Shown: positions 1-7,876 of the stretch, piece after piece
Layout of the letters: each line of letters starts with the position of its first letter
Numbering within the stretch: position 1 is the first letter of the stretch
Assembly: GCA_030532305.1 (NCBI GenBank)
Contig: JAUNLJ010000012.1
Span: 1-48,807 of the forward strand
Source: Tissierellia bacterium
Lineage (GTDB): Bacteria; Bacillota; Clostridia; Tissierellales; Peptoniphilaceae
Direction of reading: 5' to 3'
Length of the DNA stretch: 48,807 bases
Position numbers and translations under genes: made by a program
Notes under the pieces: generated by a model
Seen by the model: the letters and a program-made list of their open reading frames with translations, nothing else
Database searches by the model: none
What the model was told of the DNA's origin: nothing

Positions 1-118
1 CCACCTCTCTGTGCAATATCTCATTATATCAATTAAGACTTGATTTTACAAGATTTTCAGGCCGTCTATGGGCCAGCTTTTCCTTATCTTAGACAAATTA
101 AAGAAAAGAGAATAGAGA

Positions 119-367
119 CTATGCTCCATCCTCTTCATCCAGGTCAGGTTGGTGGTGGACAATACTTATAAATTTATCATCTACCTGAATTTTCCGGACC
201 TTCTTTTCAAAGTCCAACCGGGTCATCCAAACTGTCCGTCCACAACCTTGGCATTCTAACTTGATATCTACCCCGGTCCTGACAATCTTCCACTTGTTTT
301 CTCCACAAGGGTGGCCCTTCTTTAAGGTGACCACATCCCCCAAGTCATAGTAGAGTTTTTTCATCAT
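119..367 (-). CDS. DUF951 family small protein
   Basis: This 82-residue soluble protein matches the DUF951 family, which is found across Firmicutes and has no established function. The recognisable parts are the N-terminal DLGDVVTLKKGHPCG stretch and the later LECQGCGRTVWM stretch. Cys21, Cys40 and Cys43 could form a small metal site or a treble-clef-like knuckle, but that is inference. The start codon overlaps the end of the mscS-type gene by 4 nt (ATGA), so the two are translationally coupled. DUF951 next to an MscS channel is a recurring Firmicutes arrangement. The protein carries a C-terminal acidic tail (DLDEEDGA). Confidence 0.9.
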   Translation of the reverse strand: MMKKLYYDLGDVVTLKKGHPCGENKWKIVRTGVDIKLECQGCGRTVWMTRLDFEKKVRKIQVDDKFISIVHHQPDLDEEDGA

Positions 368-1194
368 GATCCGTTTCCTCCAACCACTCGAAACTTAGGC
401 ATGGCAAAGCCAGCTTGCTGAATAGCCTCTACAAGCCTTTGGGCTAATTTATAGGCCAAGTTATACTGGTTCCCAGGCTCTGCAAAAGCCACTACAGTTA
501 TTATATACCCATTTTCCACTATATCACTAACACCCCAGCAAGAAAGACCCCTGGATAAAAGGGGATCCTCCCTTAAGGGGGCTATGGCTTCTTCTATTAC
601 CTCAATAACCTGGGCTGGGTCTTCCTCTTGGTCTAGGTAGAAGTCCACCCTGGCCCGCATGGGGCCCCTTTCCATATTCCGGACAATCCTAATTTCAGAA
701 TTGGGAATAATATGCAGGCTCCCATCAAAGCCCCGAAGCTTGGTAACCCGGACCCCCAGGTCTTCCACATGGCCCGTTACGCCGGCGGCCTCCACCAGGT
801 CCCCCACCGAATACTGGTCCTCTAGGACAATAAAAAACCCGTTGATTAGGTCCTTAATGAGGGTCTGGGCCCCCATCCCTATGGCCAAAGACCCAATCCC
901 CGCTGTGGCTAGGATGGTGGAGGTGTCCACCTTAAACATATTTAAAATAAGGAGGATCCCTATAAAATAAATGGACACATTAATAAGCTTTTGTAAGAGC
1001 TGGTTAATGGTTAGGGCCCGGCCTGGCTCCATCTTGGCCGCATACTTAAAATCCTTAAACCGCCGCCCCATAAGGTAGGTCACAAAACGGGTCAAGACCT
1101 TCATAAGGACCAAAACCAAGAGGGCCAAAAGAACCCTCCCCCAAATATTCCAGTCCCCGGCTTCATTCCTAAGCTGTGTCATAAACTCTTCCAT
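364..1194 (-). CDS. MscS-family mechanosensitive ion channel (YkuT-like)
   Basis: This is a small-conductance mechanosensitive channel of 276 residues that would release solutes on hypo-osmotic shock. It has about three membrane segments: residues 18-40, about 75-95, and the pore-lining helix at about 96-120, which has the Gly/Ala-rich pattern typical of MscS TM3 (ATAGIGSLAIGMGAQ). The MscS beta domain follows, with the family motifs GFFIVLEDQYSVGDLVE and HIIPNSEI. The cytoplasmic alpha/beta domain closes the protein. The length matches YkuT-type MscS proteins. The gene lies 1 nt after the upstream membrane-anchored protein and overlaps DUF951 downstream, so the three form one transcription unit. 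Confidence 0.95.
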   Translation of the reverse strand: MEEFMTQLRNEAGDWNIWGRVLLALLVLVLMKVLTRFVTYLMGRRFKDFKYAAKMEPGRALTINQLLQKLINVSIYFIGILLILNMFKVDTSTILATAGIGSLAIGMGAQTLIKDLINGFFIVLEDQYSVGDLVEAAGVTGHVEDLGVRVTKLRGFDGSLHIIPNSEIRIVRNMERGPMRARVDFYLDQEEDPAQVIEVIEEAIAPLREDPLLSRGLSCWGVSDIVENGYIITVVAFAEPGNQYNLAYKLAQRLVEAIQQAGFAMPKFRVVGGNGS

Positions 1195-1195
1195 C

Positions 1196-2275
1196 TTAGG
1201 TCATCTCCTTAGTTTCTTCTATCTCCTGTAGGCCTTCCTCCATAAACCAGGGCAGCCGTCTTTTTAGACCATAGGCATAGATCTTACGGCCCTGGCAGCG
1301 GATAAGCAGGTCCTTAGAAAGAAGGACCCGATCGGCCGTCTGGGGAAAGCGAACAGAAAATTCCCAGGGTCCCAGGAGGTTCCCCACCATATCCGCCTGG
1401 CCATAGCTATAGACAGCCTGGCCCAGGTCCTGCAACTTTAGGACATTGGCCGGAACCACTTCCTTTTTAGCCAGGTCTAGCTTAAAATTATACTTAGACA
1501 GGATGCCAGAATGGAGGAGGTAGATTCCATCCTCCTTCATTAGGACATCACTCACTAGGGGGACCTCCACAGACTGGATCTGGCCCTCTCCCAAAGCGTA
1601 AAGTTTCTTTTCTGTCAACATATAGACCTGGTTCTTATGGCGGCCCAGGGCCATGGCCACCTCCATGGGAAACTCCTCCCGGCTAAAGTCCCCATCATTT
1701 TTAAAGAGGGTGGTCCTGTAGCCAGAGGCCTGGTTAGACAGCTCAGCCACAACAAAATCATCGTCTGCCGCCACCTCATAGTCCAGGATAAAATGCTCGG
1801 TCTCAAAAAGAGACAAAAGGGCCCCCTGGCTATCGGCCATATAAAGGACCTCCCCATTTTCCTGACGGATGTGGAGGAGGGCCCGGCCATTTTGCTCCTT
1901 AAGGGCAAAGAGGTCGCCAGGCACCGTTAGGGTCTTGCCTGGCTGCCCCTTCTTACTGTAAGTATAGATTCGTTTTAGGTCCTTGTCATAGAGATAGACC
2001 CACTCCTGGCCAAAATAGGCCTTTAATCTTTCTAAACTGTGGTCCTGTTCCACCATAAGCTGGCCCTTTTTGTCATAAAAGGACAAGATATTTCCATTCC
2101 AAAGGACCAGGCTGTCTCCAGCCAAGATCCCCATCTCTTCCACATCTCCCTCTAGGGTTTTTTCCCAAAGGGGTTGGACCTCCCTGGGGAGACTCATGGA
2201 TCTTTTGAAAAATATGAAACAGACCCCTATAATAATAAGCAGGACTAGAAATCGCCTGCGCCTTTTCTTCTCCAT
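1196..2275 (-). CDS. membrane-anchored protein with propeller-like repeats (DUF5711-like), unknown function
   Basis: I do not recognise a defined function. Residues 1-6 are very basic (MEKKRRRR) and are followed by one hydrophobic segment at about residues 8-24, so it is an N-in anchored extracytoplasmic protein. The remaining roughly 330 residues are rich in short beta-type repeats with G-x-V/L-Y patterns, reminiscent of the beta-propeller-like DUF5711 family. A strong ribosome binding site (AGGAGGAATT) precedes the ATG. The gene is the first of the unit with the MscS channel and DUF951, which hints at an envelope role. The DUF5711 assignment is by resemblance only. Confidence 0.7.
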   Translation of the reverse strand: MEKKRRRRFLVLLIIIGVCFIFFKRSMSLPREVQPLWEKTLEGDVEEMGILAGDSLVLWNGNILSFYDKKGQLMVEQDHSLERLKAYFGQEWVYLYDKDLKRIYTYSKKGQPGKTLTVPGDLFALKEQNGRALLHIRQENGEVLYMADSQGALLSLFETEHFILDYEVAADDDFVVAELSNQASGYRTTLFKNDGDFSREEFPMEVAMALGRHKNQVYMLTEKKLYALGEGQIQSVEVPLVSDVLMKEDGIYLLHSGILSKYNFKLDLAKKEVVPANVLKLQDLGQAVYSYGQADMVGNLLGPWEFSVRFPQTADRVLLSKDLLIRCQGRKIYAYGLKRRLPWFMEEGLQEIEETKEMT

Positions 2276-2292
2276 AATTCCTCCTAACCCCT

Positions 2293-2300
2293 ATTATAAC
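2293..2300. promoter_or_regulatory. Overlapping divergent -10 elements
   Basis: The gap between the minus-strand anchored protein and pgeF contains CTATTATAACG. Read on the minus strand it gives a consensus TATAAT (2293-2298). On the plus strand it gives TATAAC (2295-2300). No good -35 hexamer is visible on either side, so these are candidate -10 elements only. Confidence 0.4.
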
Positions 2301-2338
2301 GGATGAAAGCCTTGATTAAAAGTAAAAAAGGAGGCCCC

Positions 2339-3070
2339 ATGTATTCAAAAACGCTCCAAGACCTTGGCCTTAGCCATGTTTTTCTCCACAAGCCCTATGA
2401 TTTTCGAGCCAAGACCCAGGGCCCCAGGGTAAAAGACCATCTGGACCAGGCCCTAAAAGAAGAAAAAATCTTTCCCCAGAAAATCTACAGCGCCTACCAG
2501 GTCCACTCCAATAAAATCCAACTTGTTGATGAAAAGGCCCAGGGAAAAGATTTCTTCTATGGGGAAATTTTTCTTTCCTGTGACGGCCTGGTGACCCCCC
2601 TAAAAAATAGAGCCCTCCTGATTAAGGTGGCCGACTGCTGCCCCATCCTCCTCTATGACCCCCTCCATGGGGTCCTGGCCAACCTCCATGCCGGCTGGAA
2701 GGGGACCCTGGGGAAGATTTCCCTAGAAGCCCTAGACCTGATGGCCTCCCACTATGGGACCCGGCCCCAGGATCTGGTGGCCTATATTGGCCCCAGCATC
2801 GGCTTTAAAGACTTTGAAATTATGGAAGACCTTAAGACCCAGTGGGACCAGACCCTCCCCCTGGCCAAAGACCTTATCCAAAAAAAGGACGCCAACCACT
2901 TCCTCCTAGACCTAAAAGAGACCAATCGCCGCCTCCTCCTAGAGGCCGGCCTGGCCCCTGGCAAGATAGAGGTCTCCCCCCTGTCCACCTACTCTGACCC
3001 CCGCCTCCACTCCTACCGGCGAGATAAAAAGGCCTTTGGCCTAAATGCCCTAGTAGCCATGATGACCTAG
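2339..3070 (+). CDS. pgeF: Purine nucleoside phosphorylase / multicopper polyphenol oxidase family (PgeF/YlmD/LACC1)
   Basis: This protein belongs to the YfiH/YlmD/LACC1 family, which phosphorolyses and deaminates purine nucleosides and also edits peptidoglycan precursors in E. coli (PgeF). The zinc-site signatures are visible: YQVHSNKI in the N-terminal half, then VADCCPILLYDP, then ANLHAGWKGT. The C-terminus has the family ending DPRLHSYRR. I chose the ATG at 2339 (243 residues) because GGAGG lies 4 nt upstream. An in-frame ATG at 2303 has no ribosome binding site. The gene stands alone, divergent from the MscS unit, and is followed by a strong terminator. Confidence 0.9.
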   Translation: MYSKTLQDLGLSHVFLHKPYDFRAKTQGPRVKDHLDQALKEEKIFPQKIYSAYQVHSNKIQLVDEKAQGKDFFYGEIFLSCDGLVTPLKNRALLIKVADCCPILLYDPLHGVLANLHAGWKGTLGKISLEALDLMASHYGTRPQDLVAYIGPSIGFKDFEIMEDLKTQWDQTLPLAKDLIQKKDANHFLLDLKETNRRLLLEAGLAPGKIEVSPLSTYSDPRLHSYRRDKKAFGLNALVAMMT

Positions 3071-3086
3071 GCCTTATAAAGACAAC

Positions 3087-3120
3087 AAGATCCCCGGAGT
3101 GCTTCCGGGGATCTTTTCTT
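3087..3120 (+). terminator. Rho-independent terminator after pgeF
   Basis: A perfect 12-bp stem (3087-3098 with 3104-3115) encloses a 5-nt loop and is followed by a T-rich run. It sits 17 nt past the pgeF stop and between convergent genes, so it may also stop transcription of the minus-strand LRR gene. Confidence 0.9.
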
Positions 3121-3149
3121 GGGTCTAATGGACCCTCTTCTTTTTTAGC

Positions 3150-5993
3150 CTACTTTTTGTCCTTTAGAAGGACGGTCCGGGTGGTTTCTTGCCACTGGAC
3201 TTCAAAGCCTAGGGCCTGGGAAATGGCTCTTAGGGGAAGCATAGTCCGGCCGTCTTTTATTTCTGGCTGGACGTCACTCTCATGGGTGACCCCGTTGACA
3301 ACAAAGGTCTTGCTATCTACAGGGATTTCTGCCCGGTAGCCTTGGGCTTTTAGGACCACGGTCCGGGTGGCTTCATCCCATTCTACTTCAAAGCCTAGGG
3401 CCTGGGCCAGGGCTCTTAGGGGGAGGAGGGTCCGGCCGTCTTTTATTTCGGGCTGGACGTCACTTTCGTAGACTAGGCCGCCTACGGTGATCTTGTTGGT
3501 GTCTACAGGGATCTTGGCCCGGTAGTCTTCCTCTTTTAGGGTGACGGTCTTGGTGGCCGGGTCCCAAACCACTTCAAAGTCTAGGGCCTCGGCAATAACC
3601 CTTAGGGGAAGGAAGGTCCGGCCATCTTTTATTTCTGGCTGGACGTCACTTTCATAGGTGACCCCGTCTACGATGATCTTATTGGTGTCTACAGGGATCT
3701 GGACCTGACGGCCGTCGCCCTTTAGGAGGACAGTCCGGCTGGCTTCATTCCAGTCCACTTCAAAGCCTAGGGCCTGGGCCACATACCTTACTGGGAGCAT
3801 GGTCCGGCCATCTTTAATATAGGGGGCCACGTCCATGGTACTTGTTGTCTTGGTCCCGTCTTGGTCTGTTTCTAGACTGTGGCTGCCAATACTTAGACGG
3901 ACCACTGCCTTTTCTTTTCCTTTTGGTTTTTCTGGGTTCCCTGGGTTGGGCTTGTCGTCTGGCATGGAACCTTCTTTAGTTCCTATTATTATCTTTATTT
4001 TCAAATCGACTTCACAACTTGCCAGTCTATTTATTTTTTTATCTACTTCATCTTGTGTCGTTTCCTCCCCGCTATCATAAAAGGCTTGTGCAAGTTCTAT
4101 TTCTTGGGAGAAGGCATCTATGGCCGCCTGGGGAGCCACCATTTTGTCCTTTTCAATTTTAGCAGGGTCTGTTTCATCGCTTGCTTCTACGCTTGCAAGA
4201 AGGGCTCTTGCATTTGCTATAGCTTCTGCCAGTTCAGACTTGTCAACCGTGGTGACTTCAGCCTGCTTCCACTCAGGTTTTATTATTTCGTCAGTAAAAA
4301 CGACAATCTCTTCACCAGCCTCATAGCCTACACTTGCTATGGACCATTTGGAAAATTCCTTGCCCTTAGGCGGGGTAAACCCACATTCTGGCAAGGTGTA
4401 GCTGGCCCACTTTTTCAAAGTGACGCTATCCATGGTCCCGGTTCCATCATAGGTTAAAAAAGTTATGTTTACATCTTCCGCTGGTTTCCAAAGTGCTTTA
4501 AGGGTAATGTTATCATTAACTGTCAAATAGCTTCCAGATTCATATCTAGTGCCATTAAATTCCCAACCATCAAAGTCATGGCCTAGCTTAGGTGTAAATC
4601 CACAATAGCCCCTAACCAAGTAAGAAGAACCCTTACTTACAGGAATAGGGTCCATGGTGCCCCTGCCACCATTGGCATCAAAGCTAATAGTATAAGCATC
4701 TTCACCGGTATAGGTAATGTTTAAGGTCACGCCCATATATAGACCGGACTCACCAGTGGGTCTGTATTGATAATCGACAGTGGCTTCTTTCCCCTCATGA
4801 ACAGTTAATGTTTTTGCCTCCTTATCTATTCCTGCACGCCATATATTACTTACCCTCTCTGGGTTAAAGGAGCCAGGAAGTGTTGTTAAGTCAAGGGTTA
4901 GAGTATTAGGGTCGATCTCTATATTATATGTTTGATCTGTAATGCTACTGCTCGATGTTGTTACATCTGGGCAAGGACTTAAATCTAAGCTAGTTAAATG
5001 GTTTCCTCTACACTCGAATCGAAGTAATTTCCTATTCTTAGCTAAGTCCAGTTCAGTCAGCTCATTACTACTACATTTAAGTTGCTCTAATAAGGTGTTG
5101 TTAGCTAGATTTAGGCTTTTAAGATTATTTCCGCCACACCAAAGTTCTTTCAGAGATCTATTATTCTTTAAATCAAGCTCTTCTAATTTATTTCCCTCTA
5201 ACTTAAGGGTTTCTAAGTGGGGATTATAACTTAGATCTATTTGTGAAAGTTGATTTTTGAGGCCATACAAGATCTTAAGTTCTTTACAATCTTGAACATT
5301 TAGGCTACTTAAGTTATTAACATGAAAATAAATCTTTTCAAGAGAACTACAGCCCTCTAGATTAAGGGTCTTCATTCCATTATCATTACATTGAAGTTTG
5401 TTTAGATTGTATAGGTCGGATAGGTCTAGGTTTTGTATCTTATTCTCGAAGCACACTATTTGTTTAAGCTTCTTACATCTGCTGACATTTAAAGATGACA
5501 AGTTGTTTTTTCTACACTCAAGCTCAAGCAGACTTGGGTTCTTAGATAGGTCCAGTTTAGTCAATTGGTTTTTCTGACAATCAAGTTCCTTTAAGCAAAC
5601 ATTGTTAGATAGGTCCAGTTTAGTCAATTGGTTGCTTTCACAATCAAGTTTCCTTAAACAAATATTGCTAGATAGGTCTAGTTCAGTCAATTGGTTATGG
5701 GAACAAAGAAGGACATTAAGATTTTTAAAACCTTCTATCCCACTTAAACTTTTGATTCCCTTTTCGTTTAAATCCATATAAGTAACAATATCTCGTTCAC
5801 CTTGATAGAGGACCCCATCACCATTTATATCAAATTGTTCAACATATTCTCTGAAATTTTTATCAGGAAAGGCTCTCTCATTAATGTTAACATCCACGTC
5901 TATCTCCTCAGCAAAGACGGGACCACTCCCCCAGAGGACCATCCCCAGGACCATGACCAGGGCCAGGGCTAGACTTCTTTTTATGGTTTTCAT
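3150..5993 (-). CDS. Secreted leucine-rich-repeat protein with InlB-type B repeats and four copper-amine-oxidase-N domains
   Basis: This is a 947-residue surface or secreted protein. Residues 1-28 are a Sec signal peptide ending PVFA. An EF-hand-like loop (DINGDGVLYQGE, about 55-66) follows. About 13 leucine-rich repeats of 21 residues span roughly 70-350, with the pattern LxxLDLSxNxxLxxLxC. Two InlB B-repeat/Flg_new-like units (ISFDANGG, TFLTYDGTG) lie at about 440-585. A helical FIVAR-like stretch covers about 590-680, and a Pro/Lys linker comes next. Four tandem Cu_amine_oxidN1-like domains fill the last 250 residues. There is no LPXTG or SLH motif, so the attachment mode is unknown. The LRR part is AT-rich and the C-terminal repeats are GC-rich, which suggests a mosaic origin. 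Adhesion or host interaction is likely by analogy with internalin-like proteins. Confidence 0.88.
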   Translation of the reverse strand: MKTIKRSLALALVMVLGMVLWGSGPVFAEEIDVDVNINERAFPDKNFREYVEQFDINGDGVLYQGERDIVTYMDLNEKGIKSLSGIEGFKNLNVLLCSHNQLTELDLSSNICLRKLDCESNQLTKLDLSNNVCLKELDCQKNQLTKLDLSKNPSLLELECRKNNLSSLNVSRCKKLKQIVCFENKIQNLDLSDLYNLNKLQCNDNGMKTLNLEGCSSLEKIYFHVNNLSSLNVQDCKELKILYGLKNQLSQIDLSYNPHLETLKLEGNKLEELDLKNNRSLKELWCGGNNLKSLNLANNTLLEQLKCSSNELTELDLAKNRKLLRFECRGNHLTSLDLSPCPDVTTSSSSITDQTYNIEIDPNTLTLDLTTLPGSFNPERVSNIWRAGIDKEAKTLTVHEGKEATVDYQYRPTGESGLYMGVTLNITYTGEDAYTISFDANGGRGTMDPIPVSKGSSYLVRGYCGFTPKLGHDFDGWEFNGTRYESGSYLTVNDNITLKALWKPAEDVNITFLTYDGTGTMDSVTLKKWASYTLPECGFTPPKGKEFSKWSIASVGYEAGEEIVVFTDEIIKPEWKQAEVTTVDKSELAEAIANARALLASVEASDETDPAKIEKDKMVAPQAAIDAFSQEIELAQAFYDSGEETTQDEVDKKINRLASCEVDLKIKIIIGTKEGSMPDDKPNPGNPEKPKGKEKAVVRLSIGSHSLETDQDGTKTTSTMDVAPYIKDGRTMLPVRYVAQALGFEVDWNEASRTVLLKGDGRQVQIPVDTNKIIVDGVTYESDVQPEIKDGRTFLPLRVIAEALDFEVVWDPATKTVTLKEEDYRAKIPVDTNKITVGGLVYESDVQPEIKDGRTLLPLRALAQALGFEVEWDEATRTVVLKAQGYRAEIPVDSKTFVVNGVTHESDVQPEIKDGRTMLPLRAISQALGFEVQWQETTRTVLLKDKK
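3156..3899. repeat. Four tandem 186-bp coding repeats (Cu_amine_oxidN1 units)
   Basis: The element CGTCTTTTATTTC or a close variant recurs at 3251, 3437, 3623 and 3809, a period of exactly 186 bp (62 codons). The units encode the motif IKDGRTxLPLR followed by an ALGFEVxW-type motif. Nucleotide identity between units is high, which points to recent duplication or gene conversion. Confidence 0.85.
5545..5696. repeat. Near-identical 63-bp leucine-rich-repeat units
   Basis: The block GATAGGTCCAGTTTAGTCAA recurs at 5545 and 5608 and, with two changes, at 5671: a period of 63 bp, or one 21-residue LRR. The flanking CAATCAAGTT is also repeated. More diverged repeats continue to about 5000. Confidence 0.85.
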
Positions 5994-6081
5994 AAAATCC
6001 TTCCTTTCTATTGTCTCTTTTTTAGGCTTACCCTCTTCTATTTGCCTGCTTTATGTAGATAGTTATAATCCGCCTACTTAC

Positions 6082-6110
6082 ATTTTATCCTATTTAAAAA
6101 TCAATGTCGT
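6082..6110 (-). promoter_or_regulatory. Candidate promoter for the LRR surface protein
   Basis: On the minus strand an ACGACA-like -35 (6105-6110) and a TAAAAT -10 (6082-6087) are separated by 17 bp. The start codon is about 90 nt downstream, with GAAAGG as ribosome binding site. Confidence 0.4.
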
Positions 6111-6142
6111 CACCCTAAAGAGTGATATTTGGGGGTAAAATC

Positions 6143-6171
6143 TTATTTTTAGCCTGGGAATATGGTATGAT
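6143..6171 (+). promoter_or_regulatory. Candidate extended -10 promoter of the signalling operon
   Basis: TGGTATGAT at 6163-6171 is an extended -10 element. The -35 position (TTATTT, 6143-6148, 17 bp spacing) is weak. The first ATG of the 7TM gene is 41 nt downstream, after GGGGGTGG. Confidence 0.45.
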
Positions 6172-6211
6172 ACAGGTATAGACTAGGCTATTAAGTAAAG
6201 GGGGTGGCCAG

Positions 6212-7876
6212 ATGATAAAAAAGAATGCCAATTTTTTTATAAGTCTTTGCTGTATTCTTTTGGCGGCGGCCATCCATGTTTATGCCCGCCTGGTATCTCT
6301 TCCTTTTCACAGCAACAGCCTAATTTTGGGCCTCTATAGTCTGGCCATTGTCTTTTGGATGCAAAAAAACCAGCGGATGATCTTGCACCAGGAGGTCCGG
6401 CGGTATTTGCTTTATATAGGCCACCTCTTACTGGCCTATCTCTTTGTCCGGACGGTTAAGTATGACCTGACAGTGGCAGGGTCTAGTCTGGAGAGGTACT
6501 TGTGGTATGTCTACTATATTATCCTTATGGCCATTGGGGTCTTCCTCCTCTTTTCTGTCCTCTACATGGACAAGGGTCGCCATGAAAAGATAGGTGGAAA
6601 ATGGTCCTTAGTCTATGTTCTCTTATTTATTTTTTCTGTTTTATTTATTAGCAATGACCTCCATCAGATGATTTTTACCTTTCCCCTGGGCCTTAGTAAT
6701 TGGTCCGATAGTTCTAATGGCTATGGCCCCCTATTCTCTCTTTTGCTGGTTTATTGTGGGGCCATTGTTCTGGTCACCTTCTTTATCTCTACAAAAAAGC
6801 TCCTGGACCGGCGAAATGTTAAAAATATTTTTGTCACCTTGGCTGTCCCCCTTGTCTGGGCCCTCTATACCTATTTCTATTTAAGGCGGACAGACTATTT
6901 TAGCTGGTTTTTTGTGGCCTTTAAGAGCCCGGAGTTTAACACTCTGGTGACCATGGCCTATATTGAAAGTCTTATCTACAACCGGCTTATTCCTACAAAC
7001 CTGGACTATGAAAAGTTTTGGGACCTATCTAGTCTTGATATCGGTCTTATGACGGGGAACGGGGTCTTCCACTCAAAAAATCCTTCTTTAGATCTGGACA
7101 GGTCCTTGATCCAAAGGGCTGAAGTCTACCCTCTTTTTCTTGACGAGACCACCCTTTTAGAAAGTGCCAAGGTCTCCCAGGGCTATAGCTATTGGCTAAC
7201 AGACCTATCTCCCATCCACGCCATAAGGGAGGAGCTAAAAAATTTTGGGGACTTGATTGCTGAAGAAAATGAGCTTTTGAAGGCAAAAAATCAATTAAAA
7301 AAAGACCAGGCCAGTCTTAAAAGGCAAATGGAGATTTGTGAATTTATTGAGGGGGCCTTGGAGGATAAGGTCCTCCATTTGGAGGAGTGTCTTGGGGATC
7401 TCGGCCATAGTGAAGAGGCTTTTACTGAGGGGATGCGGCTGGCTACCCTGGTCCAGGTCTATATTAAACGATTTTCCAACATGCTTTTGCTGTCTCAAAA
7501 ATCCAGGGTCTCTTCTCTTGTGGAGCTTAAACTGGCCATGGTGGAGTCTCTTAACTATTTAGAGATATTTGGTGTGGATAGCCACTTGGTCTGGGAGGCC
7601 GAAGGGGTCCTGGACCTGGATAACATGCTCTTGGTCTATAAGACCTTTGAGGGGGTCCTGGAGGGAAACATTAGGACCCTGGAGGCGGTCCTGGTTAGGC
7701 TAGAGCTTAGGGAGAGGGACCTGGTTTTATCTATGGAGATAGAAAATCCTGACCCGACTTATGAGGGAAGTCGGTTTTTGGGGAGGGATTTTTCTTGCCA
7801 GGACTTTGTGGAGGAGGGGACCCTCTATCTACGGGCTAAGCTTTTTTTGGGGGGTGATCCGGATGACCTTAGGTGA
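6212..7876 (+). CDS. 7TM sensor protein with degenerate histidine-kinase-like C-terminus
   Basis: This 554-residue protein has seven hydrophobic segments in its first 225 residues (about 8-24, 36-50, 65-80, 94-116, 129-147, 170-190 and 204-222). It carries the SNDLHQMIF motif typical of the histidine-kinase N-terminal 7TM domain. A soluble region with a coiled coil (about 345-385) follows. The C-terminus at about 410-545 resembles the DHp and ATPase layout of sensor kinases, but no H-box histidine, N-box asparagine-histidine pair or GxG loop can be seen. It therefore looks like a pseudokinase. It overlaps the next gene, a real sensor kinase, by 14 nt. A role as receptor partner for that kinase is inference from position and domain structure. 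The ligand is unknown. Confidence 0.8.
   Translation: MIKKNANFFISLCCILLAAAIHVYARLVSLPFHSNSLILGLYSLAIVFWMQKNQRMILHQEVRRYLLYIGHLLLAYLFVRTVKYDLTVAGSSLERYLWYVYYIILMAIGVFLLFSVLYMDKGRHEKIGGKWSLVYVLLFIFSVLFISNDLHQMIFTFPLGLSNWSDSSNGYGPLFSLLLVYCGAIVLVTFFISTKKLLDRRNVKNIFVTLAVPLVWALYTYFYLRRTDYFSWFFVAFKSPEFNTLVTMAYIESLIYNRLIPTNLDYEKFWDLSSLDIGLMTGNGVFHSKNPSLDLDRSLIQRAEVYPLFLDETTLLESAKVSQGYSYWLTDLSPIHAIREELKNFGDLIAEENELLKAKNQLKKDQASLKRQMEICEFIEGALEDKVLHLEECLGDLGHSEEAFTEGMRLATLVQVYIKRFSNMLLLSQKSRVSSLVELKLAMVESLNYLEIFGVDSHLVWEAEGVLDLDNMLLVYKTFEGVLEGNIRTLEAVLVRLELRERDLVLSMEIENPDPTYEGSRFLGRDFSCQDFVEEGTLYLRAKLFLGGDPDDLR

Noticed and set aside
1615..1930. Long antisense ORFs inside the anchored-protein gene and many other genes
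   Set aside because: They are frame shadows caused by the GC-biased codon use, without ribosome binding sites or recognisable domains.
5545..5696. Regular 63-bp repeats resembling a CRISPR-like array
   Set aside because: They lie in frame within a coding region, encode leucine-rich repeats, and have no unique spacers or cas genes.
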